A stretch of 64,000 nt of DNA from NCBI GenBank assembly GCA_019828545.1, contig JACVRA010000120.1, forward strand, positions 62,001-126,000, given 5' to 3'. The notes under the pieces were generated by a model, which was not told the origin of the DNA, did no database searches, and saw nothing but the letters and a program-made list of their open reading frames with translations. The position numbers were made by a program, and so were the translations under genes. Of this stretch, positions 10,975-23,049 are shown piece after piece. Source of the stretch: Paracamarosporium sp. OC-R06-R3 (lineage: Eukaryota > Ascomycota > Dothideomycetes > Pleosporales > Didymosphaeriaceae). Within the stretch, counting starts at the first letter, position 1, and each line of letters begins with the position of its first letter.

Positions 10975-13900
10975 TCAGTGCGTGCTAACCTTCAGATGAC
11001 CAAAGTGGAATGCTGCAAGCGGTCCAAGGGAAATATGCACTAATATACGAAATGTGTGAGCGAGGGCACAGACTATGGGCCTCGCTTACCTTCGGAGTGG
11101 TCCGAGAGATTCTTGACCAACCTTCCGCTAGCAGAGACGCGCTTTTGTAGTCTCGCTTCTCGATCCTTAGCCCGTTCAGCAGGAGTGCTACCGTTGCCAG
11201 CTACGATAGATGGAAGGGCAGTGAGCACGTCTCCGCTAGTGTTTGGCTGATTTCCAGTCATAGGCATCGGTCTCCGCCCGGCTCGCTGGTCAGCCTTGTG
11301 CTCGAGGTATAGCCGCGCTGAAGAGCTTAGTGGAATTGGTGCTGATTGTGTCGGCAGCTCTGCGCCGTTTTGTAGAAGGAGTTCAGCTACCGGAAACGAT
11401 TTTCGAATCGGGGCATGAGGTGTAGTTGGTCGTGCGCCAGGTAGTGGTGAGCTCGCGGGCGAGGCAGATGCGGAAGGCGAAGCCGGATCAGCTGCAGCTA
11501 AAGCTAGGAACACCGCATGCGTGCCGCGAGACCGATCTTTCGAGTTGGGGTCTGCCCTGAGCGCCAGTGCATAGAGGACGTTTTGGATGTCGTTCTTTTT
11601 GATCGACGCCAGCAAGGTCTCTTCAGGTGTTGCAAAATGCGACAGCGTGGGCGAAATTGGAGCAACAAAGGCCCGGTCTGCGTACTTTGAAGTGATGAAG
11701 TGTAGTCTTTGCTCACGAGTCGAAGTGGGAGCTGGTTTCAAAGATCCCAAGAGGCGCGCCTCCCAGATCGCGTTGCTGTTGCTGTTTCCGATCCTAAGGA
11801 GGATATCTACAATGTCCGGAGTGAACGAATTTGTATCAAGAGTCAAGGAGCGCACTTTGGAGATGTGGGTCCCTAATGAGCGGTGGATACCACTGCACTC
11901 AATGCAGATGACAATGCCGAGATTAATAGAAACCCAGTCGACTTTGCTATCAGATCCACAATCTGCGCAGATTTTGTTACTAGCATCTGCGTCGCGGACT
12001 TGCTTGAGAAGTTTGCCGTCATCTCCCATGGGCTCTTCCCTTCGGTACCCGGGGCGATCGCCTACGGTGGCATGGCGAGCTGGAGTCTTAGAGTTGTAGT
12101 GGTTCTTGTGACTCGATAGAGAAGGGCTTTTACCCGTTAGTACGGACGCAATATCTCTTCTTGTCTGTCCTGGTAGCGAGTCGGTCGAGGGGCGATCTTG
12201 TTTTCCAACAGATTCAACAGCCGACTGCAGAGCGTTGTTCACGGCGGCGATCCACGATTTCATATCGTCTTCGTTAGTCGCTTGGTAGACACGTGTGAAC
12301 TGCGGCGTAATGACCTCGAAGCAAAATCGGCGTTCCTGGTTGCGGGCTTCCCGAACTGACGCCATACGGAGGTCAATAGGGTCCATGTGTAGCTCCAGAG
12401 ATTGCTTCCAATTGGTGTATTCAGAAAGCTTCCCTTGGTCTAGCACGATCCAGAACCTTTACGATGTTAGCTAATGAGCGAAGCCACATGTGATTTGTAC
12501 TCACTTATGCCATGCCGTCTTGTTGAGGCCCTTGGGGTCGACGTGACTTCCGGGTCTGCTAAGTGCCCACAGGAGACCTTCCTTGCGATGTGCGCCAGTT
12601 GCAATGTCGAGACCGCTCGGAATGCTATGATCCTTGTCTTCCAAGTCCCGGATGCCCTTGAATTTGTTTGGTTGAGGACTTCCAGCCAAAGTTGCCTGGC
12701 TAATTTCCGGGCTCTGTGGCGTCGTAATGGTAGGAATGCTAGATAGGGATGGGGTAGTCTGGGCAGGGTTGGCTGTGTTTGTAGGAACCGGAGCGACGCT
12801 TGGTTTCCGGCCTGGGAGACTCGCTTCGGACGTAGCTGCTACCCTTGAAGTGCTGCCATTCGCCGGTGTTGATGGTAATGGTGGCGGTTCATCGTACTGC
12901 TTCTTGCTTTTCTCTAGCGCTCTTCGTTTCTCCTCCCTCTCGGTCCTCTGTAGCTGAAACTCCTTATCCGCTTCCTTGACTTCTACGGAAAGAGCTTCGA
13001 GTTGTGGAATCATGGTCTCAATCTTCTTCGCAGTGTCTAGATAATTCCTCGCTTGTGTATCCGCATATCTGGTAAGGTGCGACAGCACTTCTTGGTCCTT
13101 CCGCCCACCGTGGAGATCTTGCATGAAAGAAGAGTAATCGAAGCGCTTGAGCTCAAAATTGCGACGCTTGAATTGATATTTAGAGTCAGTCTCGGCGCGC
13201 TTCTTCTCTTTCATGGAATCAGAGCGTTGTCCCAGATATCGGCTGAGGTAACCGTAGTACTCTTTGCTTTCTTCTTCAAAATCCTTCCGCTTCGTCTCCG
13301 CTTGTTTGATGTCGATGTTGTAAAGCTTATAAATAGGATCAATGATAAGCTTCTGTATATTTGACGAGTTCATTCGTTCGTAGACCAGTATCTCTTTCGC
13401 GATCTTGTCAAAATAATGATCAATTGCAGGTTGGACTGCGTTTGCATTCGAAGTCGATGCTTCGCGAAGGGCTTCCATAAGATCGGCCATCGCATTGTTG
13501 CATGCTACCTGGGCCTCGAGCGCTGACTCAGCTCGCTTTAGGACCTTCTTCCACTTCGTGCGCATGTTGCCGGTTTTCTGTTCAAGCGACTTCATGGTAG
13601 CCCGGAAGAGCGGGCCATCTTCGGTCTGGCTCAGATCTTCACCAGGCCGGGAGCAATTGACGTCCACCTTGACTGTGCTGTTCGTCAACGTGGTAGCCTG
13701 ACTGGGGACTAACCCTAGACCGTATTCTGGGATTGGCTCGAAGGTTGGAGACTTGGGAGGGACATCGAGTGGATCTCTGTCATTGTCGGAATCGCTGACT
13801 CGTGACTCAATGCTCTGGGCGGAGGGAACGCGAAGCCTGGGAGGAACGCCGAGCTCCATGCGCGGAGAAGGCAGCTTTGGACTCTGAATAGGGCGTGTAT

Positions 13901-14665
13901 TGTGCACCCAGAATGTGAAATTCGCGAGCGTCTCCAGCTTGTGGGCACGTTGGTCGTATTCAACAAAGCAGCAACTTGTGCGCCAGCCACCTCCTCGGTC
14001 CTCGATTGACTTTGGCGGCTTCCATTTCCACGACCACTGAAATTGCACTGAACTGGAGCCGCCCGTGGTGTAATCTCCCACAAGATCGACGTGTGGATCC
14101 TTGTGGAGGTTGGGGTTTGCATGAAATTCCCTGGTAACCAAGTTGTCCAACTCTCTTGCGTTTGACCCAAAAACAAACGTCAAACCGTTTATGGTAGTGT
14201 CGAGCAGACTCGTTGGGGCGATAGGCGACGCGACATTATTGACATTGTATATACTCGGCGCGGCTTGGGCCTGCCTGATTATGAATGTAAAATTGAACGT
14301 AAGCTCTTCGTCGTTCGACAAGCGCAAGAGAAAGGACGGCGGCCCGCCAGCGAGACCCGACTCTGGATCCTGTGGGCATGTTTAGCATAGAAACGCTCCA
14401 ACCGAAGCCTTGGAAGCATACGAGTATATAGTCGATTACACTGTCGTCCCCAAGCTCGCGTTTTGCGGAATACCTTGTGGCAGGGAAGGCGTTCGGCGAA
14501 ACGTTGAGGAGCGTGCGGCCGCGGTTGTTGGCGATGCTAAGGGCAGCAATGGAAACTATACCAAGTCAATCGGGACGCGCACAAGGTCCATGGAAGAGAC
14601 ATACAGCGGTTCTGGTCTCGGAGGAAAAGGGTGTTTTCCTCGGGTCTGCTGTTGACGGCCCCCAT
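10975..14665 (-). CDS. BAR-PH domain ARF GTPase-activating protein, Csx2-like
   Basis: Exons complement(14605..14665), (14422..14555), (12505..14369), (11090..12456) and (10975..11012), giving 1154 aa. The N-terminal ~300 residues begin MGAVNSRPEENTLFLRDQNR and form the fungal-specific region of the Csx2 family. A BAR-type coiled region follows (~310-540), with Lys/Glu-rich helices. The PH domain (~655-775; WHKFWIVLDQGKLSEY) spans the exon 3/4 junction. The ArfGAP zinc finger (~835-955) has CADC..CIEC and the catalytic arginine in GIHRSLG. The C-terminus has degenerate ankyrin-like residues. It stimulates GTP hydrolysis by Arf on curved membranes during vesicle traffic. The last coding exon is only 38 nt and its call rests on the splice consensus. 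Introns are 48-77 bp. Divergent from ATP11. Confidence 0.92.
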
Positions 14666-15562
14666 GCCAGCTACCAAGTGCTGCAGCCAGCGTGCCGTGC
14701 AGAGTGCGGGATGCCTCGAGACACGTCGCGGGAGAGGTCGCGAGCAGGCGCGGGCGTGTGGCCCCCAAGGAGGGAGGAGAAATGGTCGCTGCGGGCCGGG
14801 CGCGGTGTCGGTCTCCTGGGGTAGGACGTGCAATTAATATGGCGTGCCTGGGCGCCGGAGATGGTCACGGTATGGCGGGGGAGCGGCGGCGACGTCGCAG
14901 GCCCGAGTTGCTGGTCGAGGGCGGCGGAGGGCCGAGGATGCTGCTGGCACTGGGGAATAAGGCTCTGGGCGATAATACTGGCCTGCGCGGGGCAGCGGGG
15001 GGAGGCTGTCTTGACGGGGTGCTTTGTGGGAGGTGGTGGGTGGAGGGGTGCGGTGCAGTGCTTTAGACTCGATCTCCGAATGCCTTCTGCGTCGATCACA
15101 CACGGAGCAGCGACGAAGGACCCGGGCGCCACAAACAGGCCAGAGAGCGGGCGGTCATGCGCGCCCAAGGCTGCAGCATGACGAGCGTCTCGACGACTGT
15201 CGACGCGGTGCCGTGGCCCAGCCGCGGCCTGCTACCTTGGGCGCAGCGTCATGCTCGTCTGCTCCTTGCTCTGCCTCACGAGCTGGCCTGGCTGCACGGG
15301 AGTGCTGATGTCGAGGAACCACCATGGGCAGCTCTCGCGAATCCTCCCCCTCCGGCGCCAGGCACCAGGCCGACGCAGGAACAAGCCAGATGACCTGCAG
15401 CCATCTCGACTGCACAGCCAGCGCACCCCAGGCCTCACCGCGCGAACGACGGCGGCGTCACATGTGACAGGCGCTGCAGGCGATGGCTCGGATCTCCCTC
15501 GGCTCCATCCTCTGCCAGAAACCATCGTCAAGAATCCGCCCGTTGCATCCTCCGCCCGCGCA
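14666..15562. promoter_or_regulatory. Divergent promoter region between ArfGAP gene and ATP11
   Basis: About 0.9 kb of very GC-rich DNA separates the two divergent starts. Open frames here are Arg/Pro/Gly-rich and lack domains. The frame upstream of ATP11 stays open but lacks mitochondrial-presequence character, so it is treated as leader. No defined operator is claimed. Confidence 0.5.
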
Positions 15563-16606
15563 ATGGCTTCACTCCGCATACCGACCCTGCGGCACCTCGC
15601 CCGCCAACCGCTGGCCAACCCTCGAGCATGCCAGCGCCGCTGGGCCCGCGTCCAGGATGTCCGCTTCCTCGCCACCCAAGGCGCACAAGAACGCGTCCTC
15701 GCAAAGTACAAGGACAAGCTCGAGTCAAAGGCAAAGCAGGAAGGACTGGGTGACGTCTCGGAGCTCAAGGAAGCCTACAAGGACAAGATCCAGGAACTCA
15801 GAAAACAAGCCTCCGTCCCAGGAGCCACCGCACCCTTGACGCCTCCGCCCTCTCCGCAGTCCCCATCCTCGAGCGCATCGCAAGCTCCATCTCCCTCCAG
15901 CACATCCACCGCGCCAAAGTCGCCCTGGCCCGCGCCTCCACCGCCGCCGACGCCCCAATCCTCCGCATCCACACCTACGTCGAAACCACCCCCCGGTGTC
16001 AAAACCCTCGACTCCTTCCTCGCCCTCGACAAAATAAGCTCTCTCCCATCCAAAGAAATCCAAGTCCTCTGGCGCCTCCGCCATGCCTCCAACCCGCAAT
16101 CTGTACACTTCTCCCTCCCATCATCGACCTTCAACGCGCTCCTCCAAACCGCAAAACGCCACCCTTCGTTCGTGCTGCCCTTGCCCCGTGAGGTACCTGC
16201 CGACCAGTTGCCCGAAGCCGAAGCCGCACAGCCGCAGCCACAGTCGCAGACAGCTGCTGAGCTACACTACCTGCAATTTGCACACCCGCATGCGAACACG
16301 ACGACGCTGCTGTTTACGAGCCTAGCAGAGTACAAGCTGAGAGGCGAGTTTGCGTCGCCGCACACGACCATCACGTTCCATTCTGAGCTCGCAGACTCGC
16401 ATGACTTGGTACTGGGCCAAGGATTGGTGGTTGAGGGTCGGGGCGTCGCCGTAGACGAGGCACGTTTCCTGGTCATGTGCATGCAAAAGTTCTACGTTGT
16501 CAGTGAAGAGGGTAAGGGCAGAGGCGAGCTGCTGGAGATGTTCACACGAGGGGACGGAGGGTTTAGAGTGGAGCGACTACTTGAGGAGGCAGAGAAGATT
16601 GTGTAG
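15563..16606 (+). CDS. ATP11: F1-ATPase assembly chaperone Atp11
   Basis: A single-exon gene of 347 aa. The first ~30 residues are Arg/Ala/Leu-rich without acidic residues (MASLRIPTLRHLARQP), a mitochondrial targeting presequence, which decides the start. A coiled N-terminal helix with repeated Lys/Glu follows, then a Pro/Ser-rich linker (~95-160). The conserved ATP11 domain (~165-345) includes SKEIQVLWRLRHA, LHYLQFAHP and a long beta-rich C-terminal region. Atp11 binds free F1 beta subunits in the mitochondrial matrix and keeps them assembly-competent for ATP synthase. The long Pro/Ser linker is typical of filamentous fungi. Tail-to-tail with the next gene. Confidence 0.93.
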   Translation: MASLRIPTLRHLARQPLANPRACQRRWARVQDVRFLATQGAQERVLAKYKDKLESKAKQEGLGDVSELKEAYKDKIQELRKQASVPGATAPLTPPPSPQSPSSSASQAPSPSSTSTAPKSPWPAPPPPPTPQSSASTPTSKPPPGVKTLDSFLALDKISSLPSKEIQVLWRLRHASNPQSVHFSLPSSTFNALLQTAKRHPSFVLPLPREVPADQLPEAEAAQPQPQSQTAAELHYLQFAHPHANTTTLLFTSLAEYKLRGEFASPHTTITFHSELADSHDLVLGQGLVVEGRGVAVDEARFLVMCMQKFYVVSEEGKGRGELLEMFTRGDGGFRVERLLEEAEKIV

Positions 16607-16925
16607 TGTACGAGTAGAGAGTGGTTGTATATGAGCTATAGGTCCTAGCGTTCTGGGCTGAACAAACAAGTTTGTAGATATAGACGATGTACAACACTAG
16701 AATGAAAGATTACAAATCAGTAGGTTTCTGTGTGATGCTAAGATATAGTTACAGCTCAAGAATGTGAGTACAGTCAACCGCAGCATTAACTATCCTAGGT
16801 TGGCCAGGATCGTCCGTCACCTCCTTCGTCACGCTGGGTTAACATCTGAGAGCTTCTAATAGTGGTTGAGGTGTGCCTGATGCTTGAATGGCTTCTCGTA
16901 TCGAACTGGGTCGGGAGGTTCTGGG

Positions 16926-18052
16926 TCAAGAGCTAAGCTTGTAGAAGTCAGTGATTTTGGTCTGGCGTAAGCCAGCCAAGGCATCCCAGCGCGTGTAGGC
17001 CAACCCCTTGCCAGACTCGTAGCTCTCGTACTCGTTCTCTTGAAACGGAACCAAACCATAGTCTATGAGAGCCTCCTGAACAATCATCATGCTGCGTTGA
17101 TTGGCCTGAACAGTGCTTGGATTGACAAATTCGAGTAGTGGTTTTGGAATACCACTCGACCCGTAAAAAATGGCACATCGCCTGCACCTCGGTTCCAGTT
17201 CAGTTGGGGTACAACGGCAGGACATAGCAAAAGATAAACAATGGTCTGCGGGCTGCTTGGTGCTGTTGAAGAGTTGGTCGAGGTAGTTTGCCCATGGTTC
17301 GTAAACGGTGGTTCCGTTATGGAAACGGAGGAGCAGTCGCTTCACGATGCGGGACCGGACAATATCCTCGATTGCTTCAGTGACGGGATGTTCATAGAAC
17401 AGCATGTTCTACAAGTATTAGTCTCCACCGTTTGTTTCTCTAGTTCAGCGTCTCTCACCCATGGTTCCACTGAATCGATAAGAATTTCGAAAGACAGAAG
17501 TTTCTGAGCTTGACGGGCTAAAGTCCTGATGAACTGTGCGACACGAATGCTGCTTTGAGCCCGCGGATCATCGGCACAGAAGTATACACCCAGATGAGCA
17601 ATATACGGCATGCAGTTGATTCTGATCTTCAAGAATGCTTGGTTAGCGGGCACCTCGATGAGTGCATAGCAATGCTCACTCACAGGGAACCGTTGAAACA
17701 GACCCGGCGTGCCTTCTTTGCCCGCACAAAGGACGATCCGGTTCTTGCGATAAATGAGGGGCATTGCTTCTGTGTAGTACTGACGGCAGGTGAGGAGAAT
17801 TTCCCAGGGGATGGAAGTTTGGCCGCTCAGCTCTGCGTCATCCAAGCGTCCGAACTCCTTAGCACCGCAGTATATCGTACCCTCGACAGTAAGAAGGTAT
17901 TCAAAAATCGGGAGACGAATTTCATGTGGAACCGTGCTCAGATAATCTGTCCCCTTCGCGATTAGTTCTGCAACCGAGAGCACCTTGATGGGAAGGTTCA
18001 GCAATGTTGCTGAGCAGGGAGCTGGAGGCTCAGTGATTGACTGGGCAGCCAT
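16926..18052 (-). CDS. 2EXR/F-box-like fungal protein of unknown function
   Basis: Exons complement(17459..18052) and (16926..17408), with a 50-bp intron; 358 aa. Near residues 38-55 the sequence STVPHEIRLPIFEYLL matches the LP-x-EIR-x-x-I-(Y/F)-x-x-LL start of F-box-like/2EXR proteins, which are greatly expanded in Pezizomycotina. A short LLTCRQ-type motif (~88) followed by the EAMPLIYRKN segment is also typical. No enzymatic motif or membrane segment is visible. The role is unknown; an adaptor function in ubiquitin ligases is sometimes suggested for this family but is not shown by the sequence. Both exons join in frame at TGG|AAC. Confidence 0.8.
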
Positions 18053-18632
18053 TGTGGCGACTCCTTATGTTCCAACAATTTTTGTCGGTCCCTTCCAATT
18101 CAGCGTTGGAAAGGATTGGATAAATGACGCGTGGATGAAAAAGAAAGGAATGGAAGAAGTGGCGGTGAGACTGGCATCTGCACCATTGCTTCCCAGTCGC
18201 ATCAGTTCCGTGCCGTGAATTAGGCAGGAGCGACCTGCGGTAATGTTAGAAGGAACCCCATAATAGGCGAGGGCAGTTGCCTCATGTAACAGGGATCATA
18301 AGGGCATTAGCAAAACTTCATTCTAGTTTTGTAGGGGGGAATAACGGTTGCCTCTCTTACTCACTTCACTGTACAGTCGTATCTTTGGAGGTTACGAGCT
18401 ACGGTCTCTAATGGTTGCGTATATTATATAATACTAATCCAAGATTCGTTTGCAGTTGGCTATTCTATCACAAGTCCTAGGACCACACAGGATATTAACA
18501 TCTTCAGCGTCGTGCTGTGTATTTTCAGGCCACGCGTTGTGTCTGTTGGTTCACAGTCCACCAAATACCGTAATTCTAAATGACGCACATGCGGTCAAGA
18601 TGGCTAAAATAATCCCAAGTGACGTATGAAAA

Positions 18633-19848
18633 TCAACCTCTTGTCTGATCGCCGAGCTGCTGCTTGTATTGCTGCGTGAATGTCAATTTGAGAATTATTT
18701 AGTACGGTAAATCAACTCACTTGACAGCTAATCTTCAACGCTTCTGTCAAGCTTACTCGTGGTTCATATCCGAGTAGCCTCCTAGCTTTCGAGATATTCA
18801 CATATCTCGTCTTTGTAGCATCCAAAATAACCCCGCGACTGAATGTTCCCTTCGAGCCCGTGGCCCAACTCACCCACTCCACACCCCACCCCATCCACCA
18901 CGCCAGATTCTCTGGGATCCTGATCTCATACCGCGGAAAATGGTCGAACTCTTTCCACACAGCGAGACAAAGATCTCTTACGGTGACCGGCTCGCCGTTA
19001 GTTATGAAGAAAGTTTCACCAGCAGCGGTTCCGGGGCCGAGGAGGTTGCGCACAGCAAGAACGTGTGCGTCTGCCACGTTTGCAACGTAAACGTAATCTT
19101 GAAGATTCGTGCCTGAGCCGAGGATGAAAGGAGTTTCGCCGTTGGCGATGCAGCCATGGATCGTGGGGATAGTGACCGGGTCGTGAGGACCGAAAATAGG
19201 TGCTGACCTCAGGGCGCACGTTTTGAAGTTTGATGTCGTTGAAGATAAGACAAGATTCTCGGCCATTGTCTACGTAATTAGCAGAGTACAAAACAAGACT
19301 GTGAGACGCAACATTTTGAAAACGTTATACAAGTTGCATGGTAGGTAACCCGAAGAGACTGAAAAGGAGGATCGCCGTACCTTGGATTGTCCGTATACTG
19401 TAGTGGCTCTCCCAGTACTCCACATTTCATCTGCGTTCCTGAAATCTTCCTCTAACTGGTCCAACAGTACCGTTACACTACTCGTGTACACCAGAGCCTT
19501 TACCCCATACTCTTGACTTGCTTCAATCACATTGTTTGTACCATCTACATTGACGGCAAACACTGCGTCCCTCCCTTTCATGCTGTACCTCGCCGCTCCA
19601 AGTAGATTGACGGCGACTGTGTGCACAACGACAGTAGGTTGCACTTTCTTCATTACTTCCCGCAGCTCTTCTGGGTTCAAAATATTGCAGCGTACGTAGT
19701 TGACATCTGGATACGACTTTGTGCCGAGCGATGGCGGGTTGATGTCTAACGCCGTGATACTGAAGACTTTTGCTTCTACAAGTGCTTTCACGATCTCAGA
19801 CCCCAAAAAGCCGGTGCCTCCCGTAACAAGAATGTTCGTAGATGCCAT
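18633..19848 (-). CDS. 3-beta-hydroxysteroid dehydrogenase/NSDHL-like (extended SDR)
   Basis: Exons complement(19381..19848), (18721..19269) and (18633..18671), giving 351 aa. The N-terminus carries the NAD(P)-binding motif TGGTGFLG (residues ~8-15) and the acidic D at the end of beta-2 (ALDINPP). The catalytic Ser region is YTSSVTV, and the YxxxK pair is in VYGQSK, directly at the first splice junction. The downstream motif QDYVYVANVADAHVLA is characteristic of the 3-beta-HSD/NSDHL family. The length is close to Erg26-type C-3 sterol dehydrogenases, so a role in sterol C4 demethylation or a related steroid/aldehyde reduction is possible, but the substrate cannot be read from sequence. A hydrophobic segment (~NLAWWMGWGVEWVSW) may associate with the membrane. 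The final 13-codon exon was placed by splice consensus. Confidence 0.86.
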
Positions 19849-20524
19849 GCTTCGCTTTGTGTCAATACGTGAGCTCTGAAACGGTCTCAAAGATGTATTT
19901 TGATCAATCCTTGCGGTGCATTATAGCCCTATCCTCGCGGTTGTGCACGGCGTGCCCGCCTCTTTAAAACGTACTGAGTCAAAAGATGACGTTCCAGATA
20001 CTTGACCAGATCTTTTCACGGCTGCACAGAACCACCGATACTTTATTTTGGGTATTTAGATGATGCTAGAGTGCAGGCTAACGGCGGTACTTGAATATGC
20101 ACTAGATAAATATCCAGGCTAGCCTTTTTGAGATTAGACTTTCGGTACAGGTGGGTGAACGTACCTCCACAAAATTGGTCGATTTCCTGCAAACAATAAC
20201 CGCAGCACGTGCTATCTATTTGGGACGCAGTACAATGAACTGAACAACTCTCATGTGAGACGAATTCCGCCAATAGCACTGTATTACGAAAAGCGCTCAC
20301 ATAGCTAGCACCACCAGTACGAGGGAATTCCGAAGACCCCTCAAACAAAGTTCCATACCACATTAGTTCCAAAGCATCTCGTCAGGGCTCTTGGTAACTG
20401 AAACGTTGGAGCTTTTGATATCTTTAGACTCCTGGTATACTAGGTTACCCCAATTTAGTCAGTCACTACGCAGGCCAATTGTCCTAGAGCTCTGGGGTTT
20501 TGTATACCCAACATCACGCTCAAA
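19849..20524. promoter_or_regulatory. Divergent intergenic region, no gene seen
   Basis: About 0.68 kb between the divergent dehydrogenase and acetyltransferase genes. It is AT-richer than the coding DNA. A short frame on the minus strand (20043-20372) has no domain and was not accepted. It presumably contains both promoters; I could not assign individual sites. Confidence 0.45.
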
Positions 20525-21278
20525 ATGAAAGTTAACGAACATACGGGTATTATTTGCCGCTCCACAAGAATGATGTGTTTAGCTCACAACTACAGCACTT
20601 TTCGTACCCAAGATCCTCCTGGTTCCATACTCCTCCCACCATGTTCCCACCTACCACACCTGGATGCAAGATCCCGACCTCCAAGCCGCAACGGCCTCTG
20701 AGCCCCTCACTTTAGAACAAGAATATGCCATGCAAAACTCTTGGCGCACAGACGCTGACAAGCTCACCTTCATTGTCTGCACGCCACCATCAACACAACC
20801 TGAACATATCTCTGCCAAGAAGGAAGATGCACCACAGGACATGATCGGTGACGTGAATCTCTTTCTGAATCTTGCCGATGAAGACGAAGGAGATGAGGAT
20901 AAAAGAGCGCAGGCGCTGATCGGCGAGATCGAAATCATGATTGCAGAGAAAACGCAACAGGGGAAAGGTATGGGCAAGGAAGTTCTTCTAGCGTTTATGT
21001 GGTACATCTTTCATTCGTACACTGTTGTGATGAATGAGTATCACAGCAGTAACGCCAACGAGAAGGAGACCAGCTACCTAAAGTATTTGCGTGTCAAGAT
21101 CAACAAGGACAACACGCGAAGCATTAAGCTTTTCGAGGGCGTGGGGTTCAGGAAAGTGAGCGAAACCCCTAACTACTTCGGCGAACTGGAGCTGCGGTGG
21201 GACATATCTGCCGACTCTGACAAAGACATCGAGGCACGGACGAGTGCAATACCGCAGGTGTTAGCGTATAGATCGTGA
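20525..21278 (+). CDS. N-acetyltransferase 9-like protein (GNAT family)
   Basis: Exons 20525..20546 and 20596..21278; 234 aa. The first exon is only 22 nt (MKVNEHT plus one base). It is needed because the second exon then reads directly into the conserved NAT9 N-terminus (ALFVPKILLVPYSSHHVPTY). The GNAT acetyl-CoA-binding loop is QQGKGMGKEVL (~residues 125-135), and a conserved NxxSIKLFEGVGF segment follows. The acidic internal stretch between core strands is usual for fungal members. NAT9 proteins act on N-termini or tubulin in animals; the fungal substrate is unknown. The donor (GTATTA) is weak, but the branch-like GCTCAC and the CTACAG acceptor are normal and the intron is 49 bp. Confidence 0.88.
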
Positions 21279-21390
21279 AGCAGAATATATGTTCTGCTAC
21301 ATATGTCATTATTGTACACGATGGCCTTGTTTTCATAATGTGTGCCTGTCATTGTGTTTCAATCAGCAGCTCCAGAAAGTACCGAGCCTT

Positions 21391-22687
21391 CTACAACTTC
21401 TGGTATTCCAGCTTGCCCTCCAACTTCTTCGACTCAGCCATCTTGCGCACAGCTTTGTTGAAATCGTCCTGGTTGATGGCATCTCGGTAATCCTTGATCG
21501 CAAACAGGCCACTGTGATGCATTAATTTTTCTCATAATCTCACAAGACAACGGTTGATATACTTACGCTTCGGTAACCACATTTCGCAGATCAGCTCCGT
21601 TGAACTGATCACTCATCTTGACGATGCTCTCGAAGTCAATCTCGCCCTCCGTCTGCACGCCGCTTGCGTGGATCTTCAATATCTCCAAGCGTCCGACCTC
21701 GTTCGGCAGCGGGATTTCGATCTTCCTATCTAGACGGCCAGCACGCAACAGAGCAGGATCAAGCGTGTCCGGTCGATTCGTTGCCATGATGATCTTGGTC
21801 TGCCCAAGGTAGTCGAAACCGTCAAGCTGGTTGAGTAGTTCCATGAGCGTTCGCTGAATCTCTCGATCTGCTGATGTACCCTCCGAGAATCTTCGGCCAC
21901 CGATAGCGTCGATTTCGTCCATGAAGATGATGCAGGGCTCGTGTTCCTTTGCGTAACCGAACATCTCGCGGATCAAGCGCGCCGACTCTCCAATGTATTT
22001 ATCGACAATCGCCGAAGACACAACTTTCAAAAAGTTGGTCTCCAAGCTGCTCGCCACTGCTCGTGCCAGCAACGTCTTTCCAGTACCTGGTGGACCGTAT
22101 AGCAGGACACCCTTGGGCGGTTTGATGCCTACTCGCAGGAACAACTCGGGGTTCTTCAACGGCAGTTCGATAACTTCCCGAAGCTCACGGATCTGCTCAT
22201 TCAAACCACCAATACCACCGAAGCTCACTTGTCCAGGATCCTCCAGTGACATGTTGTAGACGAGAGGGTCGACTTCGCGGGGCAGCATGCGCATAATGGT
22301 GAGCGTGGTCATGTCTAGTGCAACACGGGTTCCTTGCTTCAGCTTCAGCTTGTCGACTTTTGACCGGCAGCCGACAACGTATCGGGGACCTGAAGACGCC
22401 TTGACGATGACTACTACAGGTCAGCATCATACTCATCTGAACATGATCTCCGTCATTCTCAGTGACATACATCTCTCCTCATCCAGCTGCTTGAGGACTT
22501 CGCCTATTATCTGACCCACGCTCTGCAGCGCCTTGATGTTCTCTTCTGATACGTCGAAGTCGTGCTGGAGGCCCTTGATCTCTAACCGCAACGCCTTTAG
22601 CTTCGCCTCCCACTCCCTTGACTCCAACAGCTTTCCCTTGTACTCTTCGAGAGCGTGTTCACGCTCGGGATCACTGCTGCCACTCAT
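21391..22687 (-). CDS. rpt4: 26S proteasome regulatory ATPase subunit Rpt4
   Basis: Exons complement(22471..22687), (21567..22410) and (21391..21511), giving 393 aa, as expected. An N-terminal coiled coil (residues ~5-72) leads into the OB domain ([13 protein letters not shown]). The AAA+ domain has Walker A GPPGTGKT (~178-185), Walker B IIFMDEID, the SRH with [21 protein letters not shown], and sensor residues. It unfolds ubiquitylated substrates as part of the hexameric ring of the 19S particle in nucleus and cytosol. The choice of Rpt4 over other Rpt subunits rests on the N-terminus and the EERFIVKASSG junction. At the 60-bp first intron, the second of two consecutive TAGs is the acceptor that gives Phe in this motif. 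Divergent from rrp9, sharing a 362-bp promoter. Confidence 0.96.
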
Positions 22688-23049
22688 TCTGGGATGTGTG
22701 GAGGTGCTGTAGGGTAGGCGTGGAATTCCCCGGCGGATAGCGAAGGTGCGTAAACAGTAGCGTTTGCCGCGGCGAGGTTACGCGGAGTAGATGCGTCGGA
22801 GTTGATTCTAAGCTTCGTGGGCGATCGTCAGGCGCGCGGGGAGGGTCGAAAATAGCGATAGGCCTAGCGATAGAGGTTGATGGAAAGCTACTTGCGCACT
22901 GCGGCAGGAGCTCTCCGATGAGGCAAGCACGGTCGGCGGGACTTTATTAGGTAAGCAGCGGTCGGCGTACCGAAAAAAAAGTTGCCGTTCGTTGATCGCT
23001 AGAACTTTTGTGATCGCAGCATTCGCCTCGACTTGCAATGATCAAAGCA
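22688..23049. promoter_or_regulatory. Short divergent promoter between rpt4 and rrp9
   Basis: Only 362 bp separate the two start codons, so the two essential genes probably share control elements. Proteasome promoters in yeasts carry PACE-type sites, but I saw no unambiguous copy here and claim none. Confidence 0.5.

Noticed and set aside
15251..15562. N-terminal extension of ATP11 in frame
   Set aside because: The ATG at 15563 begins a proper mitochondrial presequence. The upstream part is not like the family.
23038..23049. Upstream ATG of rrp9
   Set aside because: It would add only four residues; the second ATG better matches the family start. Both remain possible.
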